A DNA stretch of 64,000 nt from the NCBI GenBank assembly GCA_034770075.1, contig CM068384.1:102052433-102116432 (forward strand), given 5' to 3'. Of this stretch, positions 19,430 through 31,872 are shown one piece after another. Origin of the DNA: Aralia elata. Lineage: Eukaryota; Streptophyta; Magnoliopsida; Apiales; Araliaceae. A program made the translations under genes and the position numbers. Below the pieces are notes generated by a model. It was not told the DNA's origin. It did no database searches and worked only from the letters and a program-made list of their open reading frames with translations. Position 1 is the stretch's first letter; each line of letters starts with the position of its first letter.

Positions 19430-22400
19430 TGTGACGCCCCCAAGTCTAGGTACCTCAAACCTGAATCCGGTGCTCCACGGTACATCTCATTCCATACAAC
19501 ATACTAGACATGAATGTAATTACTATATTATGACAACACGTCTTACTCTCAATCACAGGTTCTATTACCATAACATCATTCCAAATACATAATAAGTCTT
19601 AATATTACATCATTACTAATACAAATAAACTACGACACCATCTAGACGTTCATCTTGCCATTTCCCTTGTCTTTATCGGAACCTTCGACCCGCTCGGCCT
19701 TAGCTGCAATGTTTTAATATAAAGCAAGAATGAGCATTCAATTGCCCAACAAGTATAGCAGTTGAATAACAACAATATCATTAATCATATCATTTCTCTT
19801 CGACAATTGAACAATAGTTGTGAAATATTCTGAATAAACAGGAATAATACTTTACTTTCGTTTGAAACATTTTCGAAACGACAAACTGAGTGGTCATAAG
19901 ACCTTGAACTTTCTTTTGCTTTCTTGAAAAGGTTATACAGTTATTTTACTGCAAACCGTCTGACTTACGAGCACTTCTAGCTGATCAGCCTATTGTACTC
20001 TATGTTGATCAACACTCTAGCTGGAAACGACTTATGCATTTGTTTAGGCGCTCGATGCCTTGTCAAAATAACTGACTAAAAATTGCCCCTGATATTAGGG
20101 TTGTTCATCTCATTCATGTCTCGGAATCCTAACCAAAGCAATTCGGTTGGATAGCTCTACTTAATCATCAATAACATTTCAAGGATTTATTATCAAATCA
20201 ATAAAACATTTCAATATCTGTCTAGCCGAAACAAATGGCATCAACGTTCTCTATAACAGTTCCTATATATGTGAACTTGAAAGCTTCAACAATTTATGCC
20301 ATAACATAGCTCGAATATTTGTGCAAATATTGAAAAATTTACATAAGTAAGGAATTCACACAACTATATATGTATTGCGTAAATCGAAACTTCAAACATC
20401 GCATGAGAGTCATGAGAATATAATCAAATGAATCAAATAAACTTGCCCAACACAAGGGTTAGACAAGCGTTAGAAAACTTGCCTTAAGCGCTTACTACTA
20501 CTTGACGTTAATCGTTCTTCAAAAGTCCTACACATTTAAGTACGTATCCACATACCAATTAGCCACATAATTGATGCCAAATATTGGTTTACATTACACT
20601 ATAATTTTTCATTCTAATTAGAAACATAATATCAAACAATGTTACACACACTTGATACGACGTTTCGACGTTCGCACAACGCACGCCCGATTCGCCTCCT
20701 ATGCATAAGTTTAGCATGCTCATACACTTGTCTAATTCATCATTGATTAATGCTAAGAGTCATTATAAACCATAATGTACAAGTTTTAGAACTTAAAACA
20801 ATAACTTTTAGCGTTGAAAACATTACACGTTACATATATGCATGTATGACGTCCTCTTTTTGCTTCATAATGCATAATAGTCTTAAAAATGGCCAATTTA
20901 AAAATTGATCAAGGCATTAAATTACAGTTCTAAATATTGGAAGTTTTAGTTCTACTTCTTAGCTTTCCGAATCATCTTGAATCATCCAAAACGAAGTTCG
21001 TATGAGAAAGTTACGCCCATTTTAGTAAAGGAGGTTAGAGCTGTCAAGCTTATGCGCCTAGCGCGCGCGCCCAGCACGCCCAGCACGCCCAGCGCGCCTA
21101 GCGCGCCCGCGTGGTGCCCCACCGTGCCCGCGCCCATGGCCTGGCCCCAAGGCTTGGTTTCCTACACGTTTTGGCAGTTTGATATACAAACTTCAAACCT
21201 TCATAACTTCTTCGTTATAAGTCGGAATTAGGCCGTTCCGGAGGCTATGGAAAGTTGTAATATGAACTACAAAACCCTCATGGATTCATAATTTAATAGA
21301 TTTATTTACTAGCCATAAAATTGGCCCGAAAGTCCCACCAAAGCTAAGTTTTCACTATTTTGGACAGATTGGACACCTTTTCTCCCAAACGCCATAACTC
21401 CCTCATCTGAGGTCGAAATGCGTTCATTCCAAAGCCTACAGCTTACTAACTCAGGGTACTATACTACCCCAGAAGCTTAGAATTAAACACATAACACAAC
21501 AATATCAGAATTAAATCAAAGGACTGTTCATACCAGTTTTCAATATCAAGCCTAGTTTACTAATTCTTTCGCTACAGATTCGTTTTAAGAGCTTTTTACT
21601 CCGTTCCAATTAGGTGATACTCTTCATTCATAAGAGTATAACACAACACATATAAACACAATATTTAACAACCATGATTAATGCAATTCTTGTCCAAACC
21701 AGTCTGTACAGTCCGTTTCTTTCTCCTTTATGCACAGGTATGATTTTCTTTCTTTTGTTCCACTCTTGGATGCTATTAACAGATGTTTTAAGGTACTAAG
21801 AACATATATATTCATTCATTAACAACCAACAACCATCATAGCAACCACAACAAAATCTACCATTAACGAAGCAATATCTAGAAAGCTTGAGATGGTTATG
21901 GAAATAGGCTAAGGTTTTGTTGTTACCTCTTGTAGCTTATCTTCTTAGTGCTAGAGGGTTGTTACAACTGCTATCCTCCCTCTTCTTCTCCTTCTTCTTC
22001 TTCTTCTTCTTCCACCCGTCTCTCTCTCTAGTTTCTCTCTCTAGTTTCTTTGCATGTTCTTACTAGTTCTTGCCTTAGCAAAAGGAAAGTGATGAAGGCT
22101 GAGCTTAGAGGGTTATGAATAGAAGGAAAGCTCAGCTCAAGCATGAGCTGAGCATGCTTGCAAGAATCCAACTCCCCGTGTATGGACGGGAGAGCTTTGG
22201 CTCTCCCAAGCGAATGTCCCGCCTGAGTTTCTCCCCTCCCCTTCTCCCACATGCTTGTCTCTCCTTTCCCTTTGCCCAAGTGTTGAATTGTTTTAACCCA
22301 TGCTTGGTCGGTGGCTTCCTCTTCCCTTCCTCCTTTCTCCCACATACGTTTTATCTCTCTCTCTCAAACCCACCTGCAGATTTATCTCTCCTCATGATCC

Positions 22401-22832
22401 AACGGGTCATGGATCATGGGTCATGGGTTTGGGTCTGTTCCATGGGTTTTGGGCTACTATTTGGGCTACTCTTCATAATCTATTGGGCTGTAAATAACCA
22501 ATTCAGTTGGGCTTATAATACAAATTCAATTGGGCTCAAATAAAATCCCACACTTGGATTATTAATCCCTCTCATTAACGCTTTGGCGAAATTATGAAAA
22601 GTCATAAAATCAAAAAAGGCGTCTTTGTATAAATAGCGCTTCAGCGCTATTTCTCTAAATGATTTAATCAGTACCATGAAATAACAACACTCAAAAATTA
22701 TCACATACACGTCATATGTAGTAATAAAATATTCAAACACATAACACGAAATAATATTAATAAAAGTTCAATTTATTCAATAAAATTCATTGGCTCGTGT
22801 TACAACGCTACCCACGATCCGCGATCGTTACA
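19430..22832 (-). repeat. Tekay-like 3' LTR (3,403 bp)
   Basis: Paired with 28504-31867. It holds a CpG-rich minisatellite (21057-21120), a (CTT)n tract near 21990-22015, and short open frames that are only LTR sequence. On the minus strand GCGCTATTTATACAAAG near 22625-22645 is a TATA-like candidate promoter flanked by an AGCGCT palindrome. Confidence 0.93.
21057..21145. repeat. CpG-rich 9-bp minisatellite inside the 3' LTR
   Basis: GCGCGCGCGCCCAGCACGCC and following units (CCAGCACGC/CTAGCGCGC) repeat about seven times in otherwise AT-rich DNA. The sister LTR has a shorter version at 30130-30175 (GCGCCCAGCGCGCCGGCGCG). The length difference shows expansion or contraction since insertion. Confidence 0.75.
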
Positions 22833-22879
22833 TCCTCCCCCCTTTATAAGAATTCTGTCCCCAGAATTACGACATAAGG

Positions 22880-23920
22880 TTAAACAAAAAGATGGGGATA
22901 ATTTTTCTTCATATTATCTTCGAGTTCCCACTTCGCTTCTTCGGCGTTGTGGTTCCTCCATACTACCTTCACAGAATATATTGTCTTACTTCGTAAGACT
23001 TGCTCTTTCCTATCAATTATCTGAATAGGAATTTCTTCATATGTTAAGTTTTTCTCAACCTGAATAGGTTCATACTCTATCACATGCTTATAGTCTTGTT
23101 TATAGGGTCGTAGTACAGACACGTGAAACACGTTATGGATATGTTCTAACTCAGGAGGTAAGGCTACCTCATAAGCCACTTCCCCTACCCTTCTCAACAC
23201 TTCAAACGGTCCTATAAACCTCGAACTCAGCTTCCCTTTCTTCCCGAACCGTATCTTCCCCTTCCAGGGAGATACCTTCAAGAATACGTAGTTACCAACG
23301 TCGAAGTCTCTCTTCTGGCGATGCTTGTCTGCATATTTCTTCTGTCGGTCCTGAGCTGCAATTAGTCTTGCTCTTATTACCTTGACGATCTCTGCAGTTT
23401 GCTGTACCAATTCTGGTCCCAACAATTTGCGTTCCCCTACCTGATCCCAACACAATGGCGTTCTGCATTTTCTCCCGTACAACGCTTCATAAGGCGGCAT
23501 GCCTATACTTGCGTGGTAACTATTATTATAGGCGAACTCAACTAAAGGTAGGTGGTCATCCCAATTCCCTTTAAAGTCCATCACACATGCCCGTAACATA
23601 TCTTCTAAAGTATGTATTGTCCGCTCGCTCTGCCCGTCTGTTTGAGGATGATACGCTGTACTCAACCTCAGTTGCGTTCCCAATTGTTCTTGCAGACTCT
23701 TCCAAAAATTCGACGTGAAACGCGGAACCCGATCCGACATAATTGAAATTGACACTCCATGTTTAGAAACAATTTTCTTAACATAGAGTTTAGCTAGCTG
23801 GTCTAATTTGAACCTAATTCTGATTGGTAAGAAATGCGCCGATTTCGTCAAACGATCCACTATGACCCATATAACGTCGTATCCCTTCTGCGTTATCGGG
23901 AGTCCTACCATGAAATCCAT
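22880..23920 (-). pseudogene. Tekay-like integrase core and chromodomain-like C-terminus
   Basis: A 346-codon frame that is the C-terminal part of the polyprotein. The integrase catalytic triad is intact: D2 (MDFMVGLP), D63 (MSDRVPRFTS) and E99 (HPQTDGQSERTIHTLEDML), with 35 residues between the last two. The PFEVLRRVGEVAYEVALP and HNVFHVSVLRPY blocks follow. The tail (about residues 300-346: EEIPIQIIDRKEQVLRSK then VVWRNHNAEEAKWELE) is the chromodomain-like end of Tekay/Del elements, thought to guide integration into heterochromatin. It is in frame with the upstream zinc-binding segment but separated by a TAA (23960-23962), a single-base nonsense change. Confidence 0.9.
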
Positions 23921-23959
23921 CGTGATATGCTCCCACTTCCACTCTGGAATCTCTAAGGG

Positions 23960-24199
23960 TTAAAGCAACTCACTTGGTCTCTGATGCTTGGCCTTGACTC
24001 TCTGACAAATCAGGCACCTACTAACGCACTCTGCGACTTCTCTCTTCATGTTCGACCACCAGAAATATAGTCGGAAGTCTTGATACATTTTTGTACTTCC
24101 CGGATGGATCGAGTACCTCGAACTATGGGCCTCTTGCAAAATCTCCTCTCGTAACTCGGGTACTGGCGGTACCCAAATTCTTCCTTCAAATCTCATCAC
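23960..24199 (-). pseudogene. Tekay-like integrase zinc-binding (H2C2) segment
   Basis: A 79-codon piece with the HHCC motif: H30 in EAHSSRYSIHPGSTKM, H37, then C58 and C67-C70 (ECVSRCLICQRVK). It lies in the same frame as both neighbours. A TGA at 24233-24235 separates it from RT/RNase H and a TAA at 23960-23962 separates it from the integrase core. Only point mutations split the original frame here. Confidence 0.85.
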
Positions 24200-24232
24200 T
24201 CCATCGTTATCGAGTTTATACTTAATTTCCTC

Positions 24233-25543
24233 TCATTGGAAAATTCTCTGTCTTATTCCCTCGCACTCCTCATCGCTAAGTTGTGCTTCTTTTACTCGGT
24301 CCAATAAGATTGGACGAGTCTCTATGGTGAACAACTTCTTCCCCGATTCTATCGGGAACCTCACTTCTATCTCCAGTTTAGCCATCTTTGTTATTAGCTC
24401 ATCTTGAGCCGTTAACATTGACAACTTCCCCCGACCTTTCCTACTTAAGGCATCGGCTACTACATTCGCCTTCCCCGGGTGATATAGAATCTCACAATCA
24501 TAGTCTTTGATCAATTCTAACCACCTCCTCTGCCTCATATTCAACTCCTTCTGTGTGAAGATATACTTTAGACTTTTGTGGTCCGTGTATATCTCACATT
24601 TCTCGCCGTATAAGTAATGCCTCCAAATCTTCAGGGCAAACACAATTGCTGCCAATTCGAGGTCATGAGTAGGGTATCCCCTCTCATAATCTTTCAACTG
24701 TCGTGACGCATATACAATGACTTTACCGTGCTGCATAAGCACGCATTTAAGTCTCTTGTGTGACGCGTCACTATAAACTACAAAATCACTTGTATCATCC
24801 GGTAAGGATAATACTGGCGCCTTGCTCAACCTTTTCTTGAGCTCTCGGAAGCTCTCCTCGCACTTCTCCATCCATACATATTTTACCGCATTTCTCGTCA
24901 ATTGGGTTAATAGGGTTGCTATCTTTGAAAAATCCTGAATAAATCTCCGATAATAGCCCGCTAACCCTAAGAAACTACGCACTTTTGTCGGCGTCCTCGG
25001 CTGTTCCCAGTTAATAATTGCCTCCACCTTCGCTGGGTCTACGGATATACCATCTTTGTCGATCACGTGCCCCAAAAAGTGGACTCTCTCTAGCCAAAAT
25101 TCGCATTTCGAGAATTTCGCATACAACTTCTCCCTCCTCAAGGTTTCCATCACTATTCTTAGGTGTTCAGCATGATCTTCCTGTGTCATTGAGTAGACTA
25201 GAATATCATCTATGAACACCACTACTAATTTGTTTAGATGCTGCTTGAACACTCTATTCATTAAATCCATAAATGCGGCTGGCGCATTCGTCAACCCAAA
25301 TGACATCACCAAAAACTCATAATAGCCGTAACGAGTCCTGAACGCTGTTTTAGGTACGTCCTCTCCCCTCACCTTCAACTGGTGATATCCCGTTCTCAGA
25401 TCTATTTTAGAAAAGTATTTTGCCCCTTTCAACTGATCAACCAAATCGTCGATCCTGGGCAACGGATACTTGTTCTTGATTGTTACTTTGTTCAACTCCC
25501 GATAGTCGATACAAAGCCTCAGCGATCCATCTTTCTTCTTCAC
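24233..25543 (-). pseudogene. Tekay-like reverse transcriptase and RNase H
   Basis: A 436-codon frame. RT landmarks: KKKDGSLRLCIDYRELNK, AKYFSKIDLRTGYHQLKV (catalytic Asp 48), FGLTNAPAAFMDLMNRVF, and the active-site FIDD at residues 110-113 in VVFIDDILVYS. RNase H residues: D259 (VVYSDASHK), E296 (HDLELAAI), D321 (IYTDHKSLKYI), D364 (VVADALSR). The RT N-terminal residues lie in the preceding frame (25540-26802). The WGAPVLFV-type segment normally between the two is missing, so a small deletion with frameshift lies at about 25540-25555. Confidence 0.92.
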
Positions 25544-26802
25544 GATGGAGATATACTTGGTTGGATATACTTTTTATCTAACAATTTTTGCAGTTGAACC
25601 ATCAACTCCTTCATCTCTATTGGCGCCATTCTATATGGTGCCCTTGAAACTGGTGCCGTTCCAGGCACTATGTCTATTACAAACTCGATCTCCCTATCTG
25701 GTGGAAGTCCTGGCAATTCGTCCGGAAATACATCCGCGAATTCATTCACGATAGGTATCTGCCCCATTTCGGCTCCCTCTCGTTGGGTATCGACAACATG
25801 GCACAGATAACCTATACACCCTTTTCTTAACATCTTCCTGGCTTGCATCGTTGATAGCAAACTCGAACGTCTAGGAGATTTACTACCATAAAACACTACC
25901 TTAGACTGCTTCGAAGTCTGAAGGTTTACGCTTTTCTTCTGGCAATCGATTACTGCCCCGTGGTTAAACAACCAATCTATTCCCAGTATCACGTCAAATT
26001 CTCCCAATTTAATCGGAATTAAATCTACCGATAACTTACTCCCTCTAATTTCGACGCAACAATTTCTATAAACATGTTCGACAGGGATTACTTCTTTATT
26101 TGCAACTTCTATGTTCAAGGGAGACTCTAGTTTCTCTAGAGGTAAGCTTAAACGTTGAGCGAATTCATATGATACAAAAGAACAGGTCGCACCTGAATCA
26201 AACAACACATATGCATTAATATTATTGATCGGAATGATACCTGAGACTACGTCTCCTGATGTCACTGCATCTTGGACCGTCATATTGAAGGTCCGGGCTG
26301 TTGGTCTACTCGGTGCAGCTGGACCAGTCATAGTCAGCTTGCCACTGCTCCCATTACCTCCCCCGTCTGTCCCCTTCTTTGGGCAATTCCTTGCCATGTG
26401 GCCTGGTGCTCCGCAAACGAAACATCCACCGATCTTCTTTGGGTTAGGGCAGTTAGGCGAGATGTGTCCCTCTTGCCCACAGTTGTAGCATGCCGTCCTT
26501 CCCTTCAAGCAGACCCCCAGATGATTATTCCCCCAGGTCTTACACAACTCTACCCTCTTCTTTGGGTCTCCTTGTTTATTCCCGGTATTCCCCGAATTGT
26601 TCCATTTCCTCTTCTGGTTACTTCCACTTCCACTGGCTACATCAGTCTTATTTCCTCCTTCGTTCCTACCCTTATTCTTCTTTTCCCTATTGTAGAGGCT
26701 CAGCGCCTCACTTCCCCCTTCGGCTATAATAGCCTTTTCTAAGATTGATCCAAAAGAGTCAATCTGCAACACACTTACCTTGTTGTAGAGCCAGATTTTC
26801 AA
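25540..26802 (-). pseudogene. Tekay-like nucleocapsid zinc knuckles, protease and RT N-terminus
   Basis: A 420-codon frame containing the end of gag and the start of pol. Two canonical CCHC knuckles are visible: C105-C108-H113-C118 and C127-C130-H135-C140, with a third less regular cysteine cluster before them (C87-H94-C98). The aspartic protease motif is LFDSGATCSF (D202-S203-G204). The tail PGTAPVSRAPYRMAP is the start of RT. In-frame stops at 26803-26892 separate it from the upstream capsid segment; the bridging codons still read as capsid sequence. Confidence 0.9.
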
Positions 26803-26889
26803 GCCCTATTCAAACCTCCTCGTCTTCCTTTCCTCGGTGTCCACTTGGTGTGGAGCAAACCGAGCCAGCTCGTTGAACTTGGCAGCATA

Positions 26890-27416
26890 TTAGGGTACTG
26901 TCAGGTTATCTTGTTTTAGTTCTAAGAATCGCATCTCCATGCGACTCTGCATGCTCTTGGGAAAGTAGTTCTCGAAGTACAACTCCTTGAACCGTTCCCA
27001 AGCAATGACTCCTTCTCCAGCCCTATTCTGGTTTGCTTCCCACCAGAAATTAGCTTCCCCTTTCAGTAGGTAGCTAGCAAAAGTGGTATTTTGCTCCTCT
27101 CCAACTCCAGCAATGATGAATGCTTTCTCCACCTCCTTAATCCATGATTGAGCCTCTATAGGCTCGGTGTCCCCTTAAATTCGGGCGGTCCCACACTCTT
27201 AAAGTCCTTAAAGTTGCCAACACGTGCAACTGGAGGAACAACAAGTGGTACGGTTGGAACTCTGTTCAAAGCCCCTACTAGTAAGTCTATGAATTGCTGC
27301 ATAGGGTTTTCTGTTTCCCTAGTCTCACTCTCATTATCGGATTCTCTATCCTCATTCCTCCGTGTTCCCTGTCTTCCTCTTCCTCTCCATCTCGGCGGTA
27401 TTTTTCTGTTAAACAA
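26890..27416 (-). pseudogene. Tekay-like Gag N-terminal and capsid segments
   Basis: Two pieces of the capsid part of Gag. 27156-27416 (86 codons) has a basic start (RKIPPRWRGRGRQGTRRN) and PMQQFIDLLVGAL, ending GPPEFKGTPSL through a one-base deletion. 26890-27132 (80 codons) continues in the other frame with KAFIIAGVGEEQNTTFASYL, then FWWEANQNR and WERFKELYFENYFPKSMQ, the Retrotrans_gag core. It stops at TAA 26890-26892 in the LTVPxYAAKF context. Frameshift plus nonsense changes inactivate Gag in this copy. Confidence 0.88.
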
Positions 27417-27683
27417 ATTATGCCACTATTAATCTACTATTCATCCTCAAGTATTTTATTAACACAACACATACACATACTAATCACAAAGCACATTTAA
27501 TAAACAAACTTATATTAATATGCTTTATATTTCATACATCTTGTAACACATAGCTTCTGCTATTCCCATACAATATATCCCTCTATTACTAAAAAGATTG
27601 GATTTACACCAGATAATCCATTACATATACAAAATTTAGGATTTACATCCTTACAAGGTACACATCTAGACCTCGTCTAATCA

Positions 27684-28268
27684 CTAAACTAGACCACGCC
27701 TAATGGCGTCTGCATACTCGTCATCTGCTATGGCCATCACTAGATCCCTACTAATGGCGTGCTTGGTCTGGCCCTCCTCTGCTGGGTAATGGGTCATCCT
27801 ACGCTGAAATCGCCCATGTGACTCGGTCCTCACCCTCTTGATCCTCGCCTCTTCTTCCAGGTCATCGGCCTGATCTTCGGCCCTGATCCTATCATCAATC
27901 TCTACCTCCCAGTAAGCCTCTAACTCATGTCTCTCTTGCAAGAGTTCTTGTACCCTCACCTCTAAGGCTTGAACTCTACCTCTTAGTGCTACATTCCTAT
28001 CGAGTACCACCGTAAACAGATTATTCATGTCTGTCGGTGCCACTTCCTCCTCTTCAGAAGACACAACATCCGATAATATATCATCTGCTTCCTCCTCATA
28101 CTCAAACGGATCCTCATCAAGTGAAAGGTCTATCTCCAGTTCCTCCTCCGGATCTTCCTCCGGGTCACTTTCTATCTGAGCCTCATCCTCTGCTACTGGC
28201 TCGGGTGTAGCGATCAGCTCCTCGCTTACTACATGGATATCTCTATACTCAGGTCCTCCTCTTGACAT
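27684..28268 (-). CDS. Extra acidic coiled-coil ORF upstream of Tekay-like gag
   Basis: A 194-codon frame between the 5' LTR (28504) and gag, on the same strand. Residues 20-80 are strongly acidic (DPEEDPEEELEIDLSLDEDP, SSEEEE). Residues 80-150 look like a coiled coil (RNVALRGRVQALEVRVQELL, DQADDLEEEARIKRV), followed by a basic patch. It ends TAG 267 bp before the gag start, in the same frame but with several intervening stops. I do not recognise a family. It could be an additional Gag-like protein of this lineage, an N-terminal Gag extension cut off by mutation, or an adaptor. It is the only unbroken long frame of this element. Confidence 0.6.
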   Translation of the reverse strand: MSRGGPEYRDIHVVSEELIATPEPVAEDEAQIESDPEEDPEEELEIDLSLDEDPFEYEEEADDILSDVVSSEEEEVAPTDMNNLFTVVLDRNVALRGRVQALEVRVQELLQERHELEAYWEVEIDDRIRAEDQADDLEEEARIKRVRTESHGRFQRRMTHYPAEEGQTKHAISRDLVMAIADDEYADAIRRGLV

Positions 28269-28488
28269 CTACAATCCAAGTTACTAACTCGAATAGTACA
28301 TAACAATAATATATAATATTATAACACATAACAAATATAGTTTATTTTAGGTATACTTTTAGTTCTTTTGATGAATTTCCTCGATTCATCCCTTAACAAC
28401 TCTATTTGAGTTCATTTACTAACTTTCCCATTCTCTCTACGGTCATATTCCTAAGGTTTTCCTCAAACCTAAGGTTTATAACCTATCA

Positions 28489-28500
28489 GCTCTGATACCA
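28489..28500 (-). other. Primer-binding site of the Tekay-like element
   Basis: On the minus strand TGGTATCAGAGC starts three bases after the 5' LTR and is complementary to the 3' end of plant initiator tRNA-Met, the usual primer for this lineage. Confidence 0.9.
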
Positions 28501-28503
28501 ACC

Positions 28504-31500
28504 TGTGACGCCCCCAAATCCGGATACCTCAAACCCGAATCTGGTACTCCATGGTACATCCTATTCCATACAACATACTAGACATGAATGTAATTACTAT
28601 ATTATTACAACACGTCTTACTCTCAATCCCAGGTTCTATTACCATAACATCATTCCAAATACATAATAAGGCTTAATATTACATCATTACTAATACAAAT
28701 AAACTACGACGCCATCTAGATGTTCATCTTGCCCTTTCCCTTGTCTTTATCGGAACCTTCGACCCACTCGGCCTTAGCTACAATGTTTTAATATAAAGCA
28801 AGAATGAGCATTCAATTGCCCAACAAGTATAGCAGTTGAATAACAACAATATCATTAATCATATCATTTCTCTTCGACAATTGAACAATAGTTGTGAAAT
28901 ATTCTGAATAAATAGGAATAATACTTTACTTTCGTTTGAAACATTTTCAAAATGACATACTGAGTGGTCATAAGACCTTGAACTTTCTTTTGCTTTCTTG
29001 AAAAGGTTATACAGTTATTTTACTGCAAACTGTCTGACTTACGAGCACTTCTAGGTGATCATCCTATTGTACTCTATGTTGATCAACACTCTAGCTGGAA
29101 ACGACTATATACGTTTGTTTAGGCACTCGATGCCTTATTAGAATAACTGACTAAAAACTGCCCCTAATATTAGGGTTGTTCATCTCATTCATGTCTCGGA
29201 ATCCTAACCAAAGCAATTCAGTTGGATAGCTCTACTTAATCATCAATAACATTTCAAAGATTTATTATCAAATCAATAAAACATTTCAATATCTGTCTAG
29301 CCGAAACAAATGGCATCAACGTTCTCTATAACAGTTCATATATATGTGAACTTGAAAGCTTCAACAATTTATGCCATAACATAGCTCGAATACTTGTGCA
29401 AATACTGAAAAATTTACATAAGTAAGGAATTCACACAACCATATATGTATTGCGTAAATCGAAACTTCAAACATCGGATGAGAGTCATGAGAATATAATC
29501 AAATGAATCAAATAAACTTGCCCAGCACAAGGGTTAGACAAGCGTTAGAAAACTTGCCTTAAGCGCTTGCTACTACTTGACGTTAATCGTCCTTCTAAAG
29601 TTCTACACATTTAAGTACGTATCCACATACCAATTAGCCACATAATTGATGCCAAATATTGGTTTACATTACACTATAATATTTCATTCTAATTAGAAAC
29701 ATAATATCAAACAAGGTTACACACACTTGATACGACGTTTCGACATTCGCACAACGCATGCCCGATTCTCATCCTATGCATAAGTTTAGCATGCTCATAC
29801 ACTTGTCTAATTCATCATTGATTAATGCTAAGGGTCATTATAAATCATAATGTACAAGTTTTAGAACTTAAAACAATAACGTTTAGCGTTGGAAACATGA
29901 CAAGTTACATATATGCATGTACGACGCCCTCTTTTTGCTTCCTAATGCACAATAGTCCTAAAAATGGCCAATTTAGAAATTGATCAAGGCATTAAATTAC
30001 AGTTCTAAATATTAGAAGTTGTAGTTCTACTTCTTAGCTTTCTGAATCATCTTGAATCTTCCAAAACGGAGTTCGTATGAGAAAGTTATGCTCATTTTAG
30101 TAAAGGAGGTCAGAGTTGTCAAGCCTATGCGCCCAGCGCGCCGGCGCGGCGCCCCACCGCGCCCGCGCCCATGGCCTGGCCCCAAGGCTTGGTTTCCTAC
30201 ACGTTTTGGCAGTTTGACATACAAACTTCAAACCTTCATAACTTCTTCGTTATAAGTCGGAATTAGGCCGTTCTGGAGGTTATGGAAAGCTTGTAATATG
30301 AACTACAAAACTCTCGTGGATTCATAATTTAATAGATTTATTTACTAGCCATAAAATTGGCCCAAAAGTCCCACCAAGGCTAAGTTTTCACTATTTTGGA
30401 CAAGTTGGACACCTTTTCTCCTAAACGCCATAACTCCCTCATCCGAGGTCGAAATGCGTTCATTCCAAAGCCTACGGCTTACTAACTCAAGGTACTATAC
30501 TATCCCAGAAGCTTAGAATTAAACACATAACACAACAATACCAGAATTAAATCAAAGGATTGTTCATACCAGTTTTCATTATCAAGCCTAGTTTACTAAT
30601 TCTTTCGCTACAGATTCGTTTTAAGAGCTTTTTACTCCGTTCCAATTAGGTGATACTCTTCATTCATAAGAGTATAACACAACACATATAAACACAACAT
30701 TTAACAACCATGATTAACGCAGTTCTTGTCCAAACCAGTACGTACAATCCGTTTCTTTCTCCTTTATGCACAGGTATGATTTTCTTTCTTTTGTTCCACT
30801 CTTGGATGCTATTAACAGATGTTTTAAGATACTAAGAACATATATATTCATTCATTAACAACCAACAACCATCACAGCAACCACAACAAAATCTACCATT
30901 AACGAAGCAATATCTAGAAAGCTTGAGATGGTTATGGAAATAGGCTAAGGTTTTGTTGTTACCTCTTGTAGCTTATCTTCTTAGTGCTAGAGGGTTGTTA
31001 CAGCTGCTATCCTCCCTCTTCTTCTCCTTCTTCTTCTTCTTCTTCCACCCGTCTCTCTCTCTCTACTTTCTCTCTCTAGTTTCTATGCATGTTCTTACTA
31101 GTTCTTGCCTTAGCAAAAGGAAAGTGATGAAGGCTGAACTTAGAGGGTTATGAATAGAAGGGAAGCTCAGCTCAAGCATGAGCTGAGCATGCTTGCAAGA
31201 ATCCAACTCCCCGTGTATGGACGGGAGAGCTTTGGCTCTCCCAAGCGAATGTCCCGCCCGGGTTTCTCCCCTCCCCTTCTCCCACATGCTTGTCTCTCCT
31301 TTCCCTTTGCCCAAGTGTTGAATTGTTTTAACCCATGCTTGGTCGGTGGCTTCCTCTTCCCTTCCTCCTTTCTCCCGCATACGTTTTATCTCTCTCTCTC
31401 AAACCCACCTGCAGATTTCTCTCTCCTCATGATCCAACGGGTCATGGATCATGGGTCATGGGTTTGGGTCTGCTCCATGGGTTTTGGGCTACTATTTGGG

Positions 31501-31867
31501 CTACTCTTCATAATCTATTGGGCTGCAAATAACCAATTCAGTTGGGCTTCTAATACAAATTCAATTGGGCTCAAATAAAATCCCACACTTGGATTATTAA
31601 CCCCTCTCATTAACGTTTTGGCGAAATTATGAAAAGTCATAAAATCGAAAAAGGTGTCTTTGTATAAATAGCGCTTTAGCGCTATTTCTCTAAATAATTT
31701 AATCAATACCATGAAATAACAACACTCAAAAATTATCACATACACGTCATATGTAGTAATAAAATATTCAAACACATAACACGAAATAATATTAATAAAA
31801 GTTCAATTTATTCAATAAAATTCATTGGCTTGTGTTACAACGCTACCCACGATCCGCGGTCGTTACA
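28504..31867 (-). repeat. Tekay-like 5' LTR (3,364 bp)
   Basis: Collinear with 19430-22832 with scattered substitutions (several in the first 60 bases alone) and a shorter CpG minisatellite near 30130. Short open frames in it mirror those in the other LTR and are not genes. Confidence 0.93.
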
Positions 31868-31872
31868 GATTA

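Larger units (their letters stand above)
19430..31867 (-). mobile_element. Ty3/gypsy chromovirus (Tekay/Del-like), 12.4 kb
   Basis: Complete element on the minus strand, flanked by the TSD GATTA (19425-19429 and 31868-31872). Two ~3.4-kb LTRs (19430-22832, 28504-31867) start TGTGACGCC and end GTTACA on the plus strand. On the minus strand the primer site TGGTATCAGAGC (28489-28500) lies three bases from the 5' LTR, complementary to initiator tRNA-Met. The purine tract TAAAGGGGGGAGGA (22833-22846) abuts the 3' LTR. The internal order is upstream acidic ORF, gag, zinc knuckles, protease, RT, RNase H, integrase, chromodomain-like tail, typical of the Tekay/Del lineage with its long LTRs. Several stops and frameshifts inactivate the polyprotein, and the LTRs show scattered differences, so the insertion is older than copia A. 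Confidence 0.93.

Noticed and set aside
21057..21145. CpG island of a host promoter
   Set aside because: It is inside an LTR, repeated in the sister LTR, and has a tandem structure.
22028..22543. Open frames of 105 and 142 codons repeated at 31063-31578
   Set aside because: They are identical positions in the two Tekay LTRs and read through pyrimidine-rich and CATGGG repeat sequence; no protein family is evident.
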